A program made the translations under genes and the position numbers. Of a DNA stretch of 64,000 nt, positions 17,857 through 26,788 are shown piece after piece. The notes below the pieces were generated by a model. That model did no database searches, was not told the DNA's origin, and saw only the letters and a program-made list of their open reading frames with translations. Each line of letters starts with the position of its first letter. Position 1 is the stretch's first letter. Source of the DNA: Azospirillum oryzae (GTDB taxonomy: Bacteria; Pseudomonadota; Alphaproteobacteria; Azospirillales; Azospirillaceae); the NCBI RefSeq assembly GCF_008364795.1, contig NZ_VTTM01000002.1, positions 1,022,590 through 1,086,589 of the forward strand, written 5' to 3'.

Positions 17857-19146
17857 TCACACCATCGCGGTGGTGCCGGCCAGCCAGCCGGACAGGCCGG
17901 TCAGCACCAGCACGGTCAGGCTGGCCAGCCGCAGGGTCAGCGGCGCCATCGCCAGCCCGCCCATCAGCTTGTCGTTGCGCAGCAGCAACAGCATCGGGAT
18001 CAGGATGAAAGGCAGGGTGAGCGCCAGCACCACTTGGCTCAGCACCAGCAACCCGTCCACCGCGCCGTCGCCGGCACTGCCCAGAACCGCCAGCGCCGGG
18101 ATCAACGAGGCGCCGCGGGTGATCAGCGCGCGGGTGATCGGGCGCAGCCGCAGATTCAGGAAGCCTTCCGTCACCATCTGCCCGGCCATGGTGCCGGTGG
18201 TGGTGGAGCTTTGGCCGGCGGCCAGCAGGGCGATGGCGAAGACCAGCGCGGCGACGCCGCCGATGCTGCTGCCCAGCAGGGCGTGCGCATCCTCGATGCC
18301 GGGGGCGCTGCCGGCTCCGGCCCCCAGAAAGGCGACGGCGGCCACCGCCAGGATGGAACCGTTGACCAGACCGGCCAGGGCCAGCGCGGACGACAGGTCG
18401 ATGGTCAGCCAGCGCGCGGCTTGTCGGCGCTCCTCCGCCGTCTTCACCCCGGCCAGCCGAGAGCGCACCAGACCGGAATGCAGGAACAGGTTGTGCGGCA
18501 TGACGGTGGCACCGATGATGCCCAGCGACAGGTAGAGCATCTGCGGATCGCGGGCCAACTCGACGCTGGGCATCAGGCCGGCCAGCAAGGCGGCGGGGTC
18601 TGGGCGGGCGATCACCAGTTCCCAGGCGAAACAGACCACCACCACGCTCATCAGCGCGCCGACCACCAGTTCCGGAGTGCGGCCACGGGCGCCGGGCAGG
18701 GCCAGGATGCCGAAGGTCAGCACGGCCGAGATCACCACGCCGGCCATGATCGGGAGGCCGAACAACAGCTTCAACGCGATGGCGCTGCCCAGCAACTCGG
18801 CCAGATCGGTGGCGATCATCGCCAGTTCCGACACCGCCCACACCAGCATCGCCACCGGGCGCGGGAAGCGCTGGCGGATCAGCCGTGCCAGATCGGTGCC
18901 GGTCGCCAGCGTCAGCCGGACGATCAGCCCCTGCAGGAAAATGCCGGCCAAACTGGCGATCAGCACCGCCGACAGCAGCGCGAAGCCGAAGCTGGAGCCC
19001 GCTGCGATGTCCGTCGCCCAGTTGCCGGGGTCCATATAGCCGACCGCCACCACGAAGCCGGGGCCGAGCATGGTCCAGAAACGGCGCCCGCCCGCCGGGG
19101 CGGCAGTATGGACGGTATCGGCGATTGTGGGGGATGCGGTCTTCAC
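17857..19146 (-). CDS. mntH: Nramp-type divalent metal (Mn/Fe) transporter
   Basis: 429 residues from a GTG at 19146 with AGGAG eight bases upstream; an ATG at 19203 is open but reaches into the repeat-rich upstream region. About eleven hydrophobic segments. The metal-site motifs are intact: DPGN at 39-42 (GYMDPGNWATD) in the first helix and MPHNLFLHS in the sixth. Nramp proteins import Mn2+ or Fe2+ with protons across the inner membrane. Upstream DNA has a cluster of ATCGAT-like repeats that could serve a metal repressor. Confidence 0.93.
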   Translation of the reverse strand: MKTASPTIADTVHTAAPAGGRRFWTMLGPGFVVAVGYMDPGNWATDIAAGSSFGFALLSAVLIASLAGIFLQGLIVRLTLATGTDLARLIRQRFPRPVAMLVWAVSELAMIATDLAELLGSAIALKLLFGLPIMAGVVISAVLTFGILALPGARGRTPELVVGALMSVVVVCFAWELVIARPDPAALLAGLMPSVELARDPQMLYLSLGIIGATVMPHNLFLHSGLVRSRLAGVKTAEERRQAARWLTIDLSSALALAGLVNGSILAVAAVAFLGAGAGSAPGIEDAHALLGSSIGGVAALVFAIALLAAGQSSTTTGTMAGQMVTEGFLNLRLRPITRALITRGASLIPALAVLGSAGDGAVDGLLVLSQVVLALTLPFILIPMLLLLRNDKLMGGLAMAPLTLRLASLTVLVLTGLSGWLAGTTAMV

Positions 19147-19214
19147 GCCGGTTGCTCCTGAACGATCCGATGGCGGCCACAGGCTTGGCTGCCGATGCAA
19201 CATGGCAAGATATT

Positions 19215-19267
19215 TCGATAGCGTCCAATCGATGGTTTCTAATATCGAGATAGATGCTGCCTATCGA
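19215..19267. promoter_or_regulatory. ATCGA-rich repeat cluster upstream of mntH
   Basis: TCGATAG at 19215-19221 and CTATCGA at 19261-19267 are inverted copies; AATCGAT near 19227-19233 and ATATCGAGATAGAT near 19242-19255 lie between them. The stretch is clearly more AT-rich than its surroundings and is 70-120 bp upstream of the GTG start. It plausibly holds the promoter and a metal-responsive operator; no consensus match is claimed. Confidence 0.35.
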
Positions 19268-19376
19268 TTCGGGCGCTCTGCCAAGGCAGGTCCAGTTCAG
19301 AACAGTGGGGTCGTCACTTCGTTCGCAGTGCAGCAGTGCCATGCGAATGAATTTCGCCGGGAACCATCCGGGATGT

Positions 19377-21578
19377 TCAGCGGCGGCGCGGGCCGAAGCG
19401 CTTGCGCGGGGCGCCGCGGAAACCGGCGGCCGGCGGCGGTTCGCGGCGGCGGGCGCGGGAGGCCAGCGCTTCGGACAGGCGCCGGCCGATGGCGTCGCGG
19501 GCGCTGCGCACACGCTCCCTATCGGGCAGCGCATCCGGGAACTTGCGGGACGCCCAGAAATAGAGGTCGCAGGCGCGCGACGCCGCTTCCAGCACATCTG
19601 CGGCCAGACCGTCGAGCCGCGCCGGGATCAACCGGCCGAGCGGCAGGGTCTCCCCAGCCTCGACCGCGTCGAGAATGGCGGCGAAGACCTTGGCGTCCTC
19701 CGGCTCCTCCAGATCGGCGGGGGCGAGCAGCAGATCGAGCTTGGCGACCAGCGCCAGCCGCCGGGCGTCCAGCATCGGCGCGGCACGGCGCAGCCCCGAC
19801 AGGTCGGCCAGCCGGAAGGGGGAGCCGGTGGTGGCGGCGGCGCCGAAGCACTCCACCAGCAGCCGCGTCTCGTCGCTGTCGATATGGCTGGCGAGGCGGG
19901 CCAGCATGGCGCGGGTCGGGCGGACGGGCAGGGGAGCGTCGGCGCGCAGGCGGCGGTCTGGCGCCTCCAGCAGGCGCTTCAGCGCGGCGGGGGTGCCGCG
20001 GGCGATGACGCCGAAATGCCCCTCCTCGAACTGGCCGAAGCGGCCAGCGCGGCCGGCGATCTGCTTCACCTCCGTCGCGGTCAGCGGGCGGACGCTGCTG
20101 CCGTCGAACTTCTCCAGGGCAGTGAACAGCACGCGGCGGCAGGGCAGATTCAGGCCCATGCCGATTGCGTCGGTCGCCACCACCACGTCGGCCTCGCCGG
20201 CCAGGAAACGCGCCGCCTCGCGCCGCCGCACCGCCGGGGCCAGCGCGCCATAGATGGCGGCGACCGACAGGCCCTGGGCCAGCAGCGTATCGCGGACGCT
20301 GTGGACCTCGCGGCGGGAGAAGGCGATCAGGGCGTCGCCGCGCTCCACCTCCGCCCAGTCGAGTCGGCGGTCGAGCATCGACAGCGGGGTCTTGCGGTCG
20401 AGTTCCACCACCTCCAGCGCCTCGCCGAGATGGGCGGCGGCGCGCTCCACCAGCGGGCGGACTTCGGGCGCGCCGAGGATATAAACGGTCTCGGCCGGCA
20501 CACCCATCAGCGCGGCGGTCCAGGCCCAGCCGCGCGCCGGGTCGGCCAGCATCTGGATCTCGTCGATCACCGCGACCTCGACCGGGCGGTCGGGGTCCAT
20601 CACCTCGATGGTGGAGGCGGTATGGCGGGCACCGGGGGTGCGGATCTCCTCCTCCCCCGTGATCAGGGTGGTGGGGGTGCCTTCGGCGTTCAGCCGCTCC
20701 ATCACCTCCAGCGCCAGCAGGCGAAGGGGAGCGAGATAGACGCCGTCGCGCGCCTCGCGGAGCGCGGTGATGGCGCGGTGGGTCTTGCCGGAGTTGGTCG
20801 GGCCGATCACCAGGACCAGCCGGCGGTTCATGCCGCGCGCCACCGGAAACAGCCGTTCGAAGCGGGAGAAGTCGAAGTGGCGGTCGACATAGAGCCGGCC
20901 GCGCGCCTCCGCCCGGTCACGGCGCCACTGGTCATAGTCGCGGTCCCAGCGGTCGAGAAGTTCGTCGGCGTCGGTGCGGTTGCGGGCGGCCTTGCCCAAC
21001 CGCTCGGCGAGGCTGGCGAAGCCCCAGTCGGGGTCGTCTCCAGCCCGTTCCGCCAGATCGCGCAACCTGGTGGCGACGCGGGACAGGGCGTCGTCCAGGG
21101 CGGCGCGCAGGGCCGGGTCATGGTCGAGCCGGGCCGACAGTTCGGCATCGGACAGGTCCGACAGTTCCAGCGCGTCGAAGGTCCGGGAGACTTGCAGGCG
21201 GATCGCCGGTGACAGGCCGGGCCAGGGAAGGTCGTCGGCGCGGATGGCGCGGACGCGGGTGCGGTCCTCGCAGGACAGCAACGCGGTGTGGGTTCCGGCC
21301 AGCGCGCGGCGGCCCTGGGCTAGCAATGCGTCGCGGCGGTGGGCCCGGTCGATACGGCCGGTGATCTCCAGCAGGATGGCCTCGCGCCGCTCCGCCGGGA
21401 CCAGCAGGTCGCGCTTGCCCTTCGGCAGCGGCAGGCCGAGCGGCACCAGACCGCGCGCCTCGGCGTCATGCATCCGCAGCACGCCGGCCGCCCCCAGCGT
21501 CGTCACCTCCGGATGGGCGACGGCGAGGTCGTGGACCAGATGCGGGTCGGCGGCGGGTGTGGTGGTGTCGTCAGTCAT
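19377..21578 (-). CDS. SUV3-like DExH-box RNA helicase
   Basis: 733 residues. Walker A GPTNSGKT at 259-266 with the SUV3-type preceding LVLVI, DEIQ at 339-342 (motif II), and motif VI QIAGRAGR at 506-513, followed by the SUV3 C-terminal helical region and a basic, Arg-rich tail ending RKRFGPRRR. The N-terminal 230 residues are a poorly conserved helical domain. SUV3 helicases unwind RNA or RNA/DNA and work with exoribonucleases in mitochondria; the bacterial members are little studied. Its ATG overlaps the stop of the upstream SpoU methyltransferase by four bases (ATGA), so the two are translationally coupled. Confidence 0.9.
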   Translation of the reverse strand: MTDDTTTPAADPHLVHDLAVAHPEVTTLGAAGVLRMHDAEARGLVPLGLPLPKGKRDLLVPAERREAILLEITGRIDRAHRRDALLAQGRRALAGTHTALLSCEDRTRVRAIRADDLPWPGLSPAIRLQVSRTFDALELSDLSDAELSARLDHDPALRAALDDALSRVATRLRDLAERAGDDPDWGFASLAERLGKAARNRTDADELLDRWDRDYDQWRRDRAEARGRLYVDRHFDFSRFERLFPVARGMNRRLVLVIGPTNSGKTHRAITALREARDGVYLAPLRLLALEVMERLNAEGTPTTLITGEEEIRTPGARHTASTIEVMDPDRPVEVAVIDEIQMLADPARGWAWTAALMGVPAETVYILGAPEVRPLVERAAAHLGEALEVVELDRKTPLSMLDRRLDWAEVERGDALIAFSRREVHSVRDTLLAQGLSVAAIYGALAPAVRRREAARFLAGEADVVVATDAIGMGLNLPCRRVLFTALEKFDGSSVRPLTATEVKQIAGRAGRFGQFEEGHFGVIARGTPAALKRLLEAPDRRLRADAPLPVRPTRAMLARLASHIDSDETRLLVECFGAAATTGSPFRLADLSGLRRAAPMLDARRLALVAKLDLLLAPADLEEPEDAKVFAAILDAVEAGETLPLGRLIPARLDGLAADVLEAASRACDLYFWASRKFPDALPDRERVRSARDAIGRRLSEALASRARRREPPPAAGFRGAPRKRFGPRRR

Positions 21579-22399
21579 GCAGCCTGTCCGGAGGCGATGT
21601 GGTGCAGCACGATGCCGCTGGTGGTCGCCACGTTAAGGGAGTCGAAGCCGCCGGCCATCGGGATGCGGACGCTGCGGGCACGGGCGAGCAGCGCAGGGGG
21701 CAAGCCCGGCCCCTCCGACCCGAACAGCAGGGCGGCGCGGCGGGGCGGGGGCAGGGCGGCCAGGGTCTCGGCACCGGCGGGGCTGAGCGCCACCGCCTCG
21801 AACCCGAACCGGTCGAGCAGGGCGAGCGGGTCCTCGTCGGCGGCGAGCTTGGCCGTCGGCACCAGGAGGGTGGCCCCCACCGACACGCGGATCGCCTTGC
21901 GGTAGAGCGGATCGCAACAGCCGGGATCGAGGATCACCGCATCGGCACCGAAGGCGGCGGCGTTGCGGAAGATGCCGCCCATGTTGTCGTGGTTGCCGAT
22001 GCCGAACAGCATGACGATCCGGGCGACCGGGCCGCAGGCATCCAGCAGGTCCGCCGCGGTGGGTACGGCGGTCTTTTCCCCCACCGCCAGGATGCCGCGA
22101 TGCAGGGGAAAGCCGGCGATGCGGTCGAACACGGCCTGCGTGGCGGTGTAGACGGGGGTGTCCGCAGGCAGCGCAGCCAGCATCGGCTCCAGCGCCGTCA
22201 CCCGCTTGTCGGCGATCAGCAGAGAGCGGGCGCGGTAGCGGGTGGATTGGACGAGGCTTCGCACCACCACCGCACCCTCGGCGATGAACAGCCCATCCCG
22301 GCCGACGAGATCGCGCTCCCGCACGTCGCGGTAAGGTTCGATGCGCGGGTCCTCGGGGTCGGTGATCGGGATGATGGTGGGCAAGGGACGGCTCGGCAT
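21575..22399 (-). CDS. SpoU/TrmH-family RNA 2'-O-methyltransferase
   Basis: 274 residues. The C-terminal SPOUT knot shows the three motifs: GIGNHDNMGGIFRNAAAFGA, LLFGSEGPGLP, and IPMAGGFDSLNVATTSGIVL. An N-terminal substrate-binding part (YRDVRERDLVGRDGLFIAEG) precedes it. Members methylate ribose in rRNA or tRNA; the substrate is not deducible. The open frame continues upstream of 22399 but shows no homology there. Translationally coupled to the SUV3-like helicase downstream. Confidence 0.9.
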   Translation of the reverse strand: MPSRPLPTIIPITDPEDPRIEPYRDVRERDLVGRDGLFIAEGAVVVRSLVQSTRYRARSLLIADKRVTALEPMLAALPADTPVYTATQAVFDRIAGFPLHRGILAVGEKTAVPTAADLLDACGPVARIVMLFGIGNHDNMGGIFRNAAAFGADAVILDPGCCDPLYRKAIRVSVGATLLVPTAKLAADEDPLALLDRFGFEAVALSPAGAETLAALPPPRRAALLFGSEGPGLPPALLARARSVRIPMAGGFDSLNVATTSGIVLHHIASGQAA

Positions 22400-22503
22400 C
22401 TGGAGTGTGCGCCTACTTAGTGCATGTCGGGGCGGGTTTCCAATGCCGTTGCCCGCATGCCTCCATGGGTATAGCCCCTTGCCGATGCACAAGCCCCCGC
22501 TCA

Positions 22504-22518
22504 TGTTGCGATGCAGCA
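22504..22518. promoter_or_regulatory. third PhaR-type operator, upstream of the patatin gene
   Basis: TGTTGCGATGCAGCA matches the phasin operator 2 at 13 of 15 positions and contains TTGC-GAT-GCAG (22506-22516), which fits YTGC-N3-GCAR. It ends 26 bases before the preferred start codon of the patatin gene. Confidence 0.5.
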
Positions 22519-22543
22519 AAAGAAAGTTGGAGGCGTGCCGGCC

Positions 22544-23641
22544 ATGACCATGATCCGAAAGCTGTGGGACCGCATGCGCGGCAAGGGGATGCCCGCACCG
22601 CGCGCTCTGTCGGCGGAACCTCTGCCGGCGGAACCGCTGGAACTGTCGGGACCGGGGCCGATGCTGGCCCTGCCGCGGCCCAAGCCGACGCTGGCGCTGG
22701 CGTTGCAGGGCGGCGGGGCGCATGGGGCCTTCACCTGGGGCGTGCTCGACAGGCTGCTGGAGGAGGACATCCGGCTGGTGGGCGTCAGCGGCGCCAGTGC
22801 CGGGGCGATGAACGCGACGATGCTCGTGCAGGGATGGGCAAGGGGCGGTCGTGACGGGGCCCGGGCCGAACTGGCGAATTTCTGGGAGCGGGTGAGCGCC
22901 GCCGGGCGGCTGGGGCCGATTCGGCCGAGCGTGACCGGCCGTCTGCTCGGCCGCTGGAACGTCGACCACGCGCCCGGATCGCATCTGGTGGATTGGGCGA
23001 AGCGCTGGATCACCCCCTATCAGACGCAGTCCGCGGATTTCCACCCCTTGCGTGGCCTGCTGGCCGAAATGGTGGAGCCGGAACTGATCCGGCGGAGCGG
23101 TCTGCGGCTGTTCGTCAGCGCCACCAATGTGCGGACCGGAGCCCTGAGGCTTTTCGACGAGACTGAGGTCGAGGTCGACCATCTGCTCGCCTCGGCCTGC
23201 CTGCCGAACCTGTTCCGCGCCGTGCGGATCGACGGGCAGGATTACTGGGACGGTGGCTATCTCGCCAACCCGCCGCTTTCGCCGCTGGCGGAGGCCTGTC
23301 CCGGCGCCGATCTGATGGTGGTGGCGATCAACCCCTTCACCTGCGCCACCACGCCGGAGGACCCCGCCGGTATTGCGGCCCGGTTGAACCAGATCACCTT
23401 CAACGCCGCCCTGCTGCAGGAGATGCGCTGCCTGTCCGTGCGCGGCGACGCCCCGCGCCTGCACCTGATCGGCGCCGACGAGCATCTTCAGGACCTGGGG
23501 CTCTATTCGAAGCTGATGACCGACTGGAGCTTCCTGAACTGGCTGCGCGACGCCGGGCGCGAGGCGGCGGAGCGGTGGGTGGCGGAGAATCTCGGCCGTG
23601 TCGGAACGGAAGGCTCCGCCCGGTCGCCGGCCCTGGCGTGA
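22544..23641 (+). CDS. patatin-like phospholipase/esterase
   Basis: 365 residues from the ATG at 22544, which has GGAGG ten bases upstream; an ATG at 22511 lies inside the PhaR-type site and has no ribosome-binding site. Patatin features: oxyanion-hole GGGAHG (LALQGGGAHGAFTWG), nucleophile S85 in GASAG (83-87), catalytic Asp236 in WDGGY. No signal peptide, so cytosolic. Patatin enzymes are Ser-Asp lipid acyl hydrolases. Because of the operator shared with the phasin gene I infer a role in polyhydroxybutyrate metabolism or at the granule surface; a plain phospholipase role is the alternative. Confidence 0.88.
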   Translation: MTMIRKLWDRMRGKGMPAPRALSAEPLPAEPLELSGPGPMLALPRPKPTLALALQGGGAHGAFTWGVLDRLLEEDIRLVGVSGASAGAMNATMLVQGWARGGRDGARAELANFWERVSAAGRLGPIRPSVTGRLLGRWNVDHAPGSHLVDWAKRWITPYQTQSADFHPLRGLLAEMVEPELIRRSGLRLFVSATNVRTGALRLFDETEVEVDHLLASACLPNLFRAVRIDGQDYWDGGYLANPPLSPLAEACPGADLMVVAINPFTCATTPEDPAGIAARLNQITFNAALLQEMRCLSVRGDAPRLHLIGADEHLQDLGLYSKLMTDWSFLNWLRDAGREAAERWVAENLGRVGTEGSARSPALA

Positions 23642-23644
23642 CCC

Positions 23645-26600
23645 TCACTCCGCCGGGTGATGCTGCTGGGCATCGGGGTCGGTGTGGGCGAACCAGCGCT
23701 TCATCCGGCGCGACAGCCCATCCAGATAGGTCAGCGCCACCGGCACCACCAGCAGAGTCAGGATGGTGGAGGACAAGAGGCCGCCGATCACCGCATGGGC
23801 CATCGGCGCCCGCTGCTGCGCGCCCTCGCCGATGCCGAGCGCCAGCGGGATCATGCCGAAGATCATCGCTGCGGTCGTCATCACGATGGGACGCAGGCGG
23901 ATGATGCCGGCCTCCACCAGCGCGTCGTGCAGGCTGGCGCCGCGCTTGCGCGACTGGTTGGCGAAATCGACCAGCAGGATGGCGTTCTTGGTCACCAGAC
24001 CCATCAGCATGATGAAGCCGATGGCGCTGAAGATGTTCAGCGTCGATCCCGCCACCAGCAGGCCCAGGAACACGCCGACCAGCGACAGCGGCAGCGAGGC
24101 CATGATGGCGAGCGGCTGCAGGAAGCTGCCGAACTGCGAGGCCAGGATCAGGTAGATCAGGATGACGGCGAGCGCCAGCGCCTGCGCCGCGTAGCCGCTG
24201 GTCTCCGCGATGTCCTTGGTCGAGCCGCCGAAGACGATGCGGTAGCCGGGCGGCAACTCGATCTTGGCGAGCGCCGCCTGCAATTCGCGCCCCGCATCGC
24301 CGGCGGCGCGGCCCTGGACGTTGGCCTGGACATTCACCTCGCGTTGCAGATCGCGGCGGTTGATCTGCGAGGCGCCGAGCGTCGTCGTCACCTCCGCCAC
24401 CTGGGACAGCGGGATCATGCGTGGCGTGCCGTTGGCGTCCACGCCGCCCGACAGATAGATGCGGTCGAGGTCGGCGCGGCCGGCGCGGGCGGCCTCCGGC
24501 AGGCGGACCAGAACGTCGTAGCTCTCGCCGTCCGGCGCCTTCCAGCTCGACACCGTGTCGCCGGCGAACAGCGGGCGCAGCGTATCGGCCACCATGGTGG
24601 TGCTGATGCCGAGGTCGCTGGCAAGGTCGCGCTCCAGCCGCACGGCGAGCGTCGGCTTGGCCGCCTTCAGCGTGCTGTCGACATCGACGAAGCCGGGAAT
24701 GGCGCGCATGGCGCCGACGACCTTCTGCGACAGCCGGTCCAACTCGGCGATGTCGCGGCCCTGCACCGATACCTGGATCTGCTTCTGCACGCCGCCGACG
24801 CCGGGAATGGCGATGCCCATGGTGACGCCGGGGATCGCCGACAGCCGTTGGCGCAAAAGCGGGGCGAGGTCGTTCGGCGAGCGCTTGCGTTGGTCGATGG
24901 GGACGTAGCGCAGATAGATGCTGCCGCGGTTGTGACCGATCGACACGCCGGTGTTGACGGTGCTGTAGGTATAGGCGATTTCCGGGAATTCGCGGATCTC
25001 GGCCTCGACCTGTTTGGTCTTGGCGGTGGTCGCGGCGAGCGAGGAGCCGACGGGGGTTTCCACCTCGACGATCTGTTCGCCCAGGTCGGCGGCGGGGACG
25101 AACTCCACGCCGATGCGCGGCACCAGCAGGAAGCTGCCGAAGAAGATCGCCAGCGCCGCGATCATCACCAGCCAGCGCCGGCGCAGGCCCCAGCGCAGCA
25201 GCCGGCCATAGCCGTGCGAGACGGCGGTGAAGCCGCGTTCGAATGCCGCCGCGAAACGGCCGAAGATGGAGCGGCCGTGCTTGCCGTGGGCCGCCGGATC
25301 GTACCAGACGCTGGACAGCATGGGGTCGAGCGTGAAGGACACGAACAGCGAGATCAGCACCGCCGCCGAGACGGTGATGCCGAATTGCAGGAAGAAGCGG
25401 CCGATGATGCCGCCCATGAAGGCGACCGGCAGGAACACCGCGACGATGGTCAGCGTGGTCGCCAGCACCGCCAGCCCGATCTCCGCCGTGCCGTCGAGCG
25501 CCGCCTGCCGGTGGCCCTGGCCGCGCGCGAGGTGGCGCATGATGTTCTCGCGCACGACGATGGCGTCATCGATCAGGATGCCGATGGCGAGCGACAGCGC
25601 CATCAGCGTCATCATGTTCAGCGTGAAGCCCATCGCCGCCAGCATGCCGAAGGTGCCGAGCACGGCGACCGGCAGGGTCAGGGCGGTGATGACCGTGCTA
25701 CGCCACGACCCAAGGAAGACCATGACGATCAGGATGGTCAGGATGCCGCCCTCGACCAGCGTCTTCTGCACGTTGCTGAGCGAGTTGGTGATGCCGCGGG
25801 AGCTGTCGCGCACCACCGCCAGCGTCACGTCGGGCGGCAGGGAGCCGTTGGTCCGCAAATCCTCGATAGCCGCCTGCAGGCCGCGCGCGACCTCCACCGT
25901 GTTGGCGCCCTGGACCTTGACCACATCGACGGCCAGCGCCGGGTTGCCGTTCAGCAATGCTGCGGAGTCCTGCTCCTCCTGGCCGTCGATCACCTCGGCG
26001 ACCTGACCCAGCCGCACCGGGCTGTTGCCGCGGCGGGCGACGATCAGGTCCAGCAGGTCGCGCGGATTGCGCACGCGCCCCTCCACCTGCACCACGCGCT
26101 CCCGCCCTTGGCCGGTGACGGTGCCGGCGGGGACGTCCTGATTCTCGCCGGTGACGGTGGCGATCACCTCGTCGACGCCGACGTTCAATGCCTCCAGCTT
26201 TTCCGGCTTCAGGCGGACCAGGATCTGGCGCTTCACCCCGCCGGCGATGGTGGCCTTGCCGACGCCGCGGACATTCTGCAGCCGTTTCAGGATGATCTGG
26301 TCGGTCAGCGTGGTGAGGTCGCGCAAGGACCGCAGGTCGGAGGTGACGGCGATGGAAAGGATCGGCTGGTCATCCGGGTTGAAGCGGGTGATCTGCGGGT
26401 CCTTCACCTCGTCCCGGAAGGTGGCGCGGATGGCCGAGACCTTTTCGCGCACGTCCTGCAACGCCTGGACCGAGGAGGTCTTCAGGTCGAACTCCGCGAT
26501 CACCACCGACTGCCCCTCGTATGAGCGCGAGGTCAGCGTCTTGATGCCGGCAATGGTGTTGATCGCATCCTCGACCGGGCGGGTGATGTCGGTCTCCACC

Positions 26601-26773
26601 GTCTCCGGGCTGGCACCGGGATAGCTGGTGCTGACCACCACAACCGGGAAATCGACGTCGGGAAACAGGTCGACGCCCAGCCGGTTGTAGGAGAAGAGGC
26701 CGAGCACCATCAGTGCCACCATCATCATGGTGGCGAAGACGGGGTTGTCGACGCTGATGCGGGTGATCGGCAT
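23645..26773 (-). CDS. RND efflux pump inner-membrane permease (AcrB/MdtB-like)
   Basis: 1042 residues, full length. Starts MPITRISVDNPVFATMMMVA and shows the RND layout: TM1, a large periplasmic porter domain, a bundle with GILIDDAIVVREN in the fourth-helix region (the proton-relay Asp pair), a second large periplasmic loop, and a final membrane block (FSAIGFIMLMGLVTKNAILL). Ends with a His-rich polar tail. It lies 15 bases after its adaptor gene. Sequence tone fits the HAE1 (drug/hydrophobe) group rather than the metal group, but substrate cannot be told. No outer-membrane factor gene is nearby. Confidence 0.93.
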   Translation of the reverse strand: MPITRISVDNPVFATMMMVALMVLGLFSYNRLGVDLFPDVDFPVVVVSTSYPGASPETVETDITRPVEDAINTIAGIKTLTSRSYEGQSVVIAEFDLKTSSVQALQDVREKVSAIRATFRDEVKDPQITRFNPDDQPILSIAVTSDLRSLRDLTTLTDQIILKRLQNVRGVGKATIAGGVKRQILVRLKPEKLEALNVGVDEVIATVTGENQDVPAGTVTGQGRERVVQVEGRVRNPRDLLDLIVARRGNSPVRLGQVAEVIDGQEEQDSAALLNGNPALAVDVVKVQGANTVEVARGLQAAIEDLRTNGSLPPDVTLAVVRDSSRGITNSLSNVQKTLVEGGILTILIVMVFLGSWRSTVITALTLPVAVLGTFGMLAAMGFTLNMMTLMALSLAIGILIDDAIVVRENIMRHLARGQGHRQAALDGTAEIGLAVLATTLTIVAVFLPVAFMGGIIGRFFLQFGITVSAAVLISLFVSFTLDPMLSSVWYDPAAHGKHGRSIFGRFAAAFERGFTAVSHGYGRLLRWGLRRRWLVMIAALAIFFGSFLLVPRIGVEFVPAADLGEQIVEVETPVGSSLAATTAKTKQVEAEIREFPEIAYTYSTVNTGVSIGHNRGSIYLRYVPIDQRKRSPNDLAPLLRQRLSAIPGVTMGIAIPGVGGVQKQIQVSVQGRDIAELDRLSQKVVGAMRAIPGFVDVDSTLKAAKPTLAVRLERDLASDLGISTTMVADTLRPLFAGDTVSSWKAPDGESYDVLVRLPEAARAGRADLDRIYLSGGVDANGTPRMIPLSQVAEVTTTLGASQINRRDLQREVNVQANVQGRAAGDAGRELQAALAKIELPPGYRIVFGGSTKDIAETSGYAAQALALAVILIYLILASQFGSFLQPLAIMASLPLSLVGVFLGLLVAGSTLNIFSAIGFIMLMGLVTKNAILLVDFANQSRKRGASLHDALVEAGIIRLRPIVMTTAAMIFGMIPLALGIGEGAQQRAPMAHAVIGGLLSSTILTLLVVPVALTYLDGLSRRMKRWFAHTDPDAQQHHPAE

Positions 26774-26788
26774 GGGGGCGGGTCCGGG

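Noticed and set aside
23657-26524. 955-codon plus-strand open frame opposite the RND permease
   Set aside because: Shadow frame: His/Arg/Gln-rich, no ribosome-binding site, while the opposite strand is a canonical RND protein.
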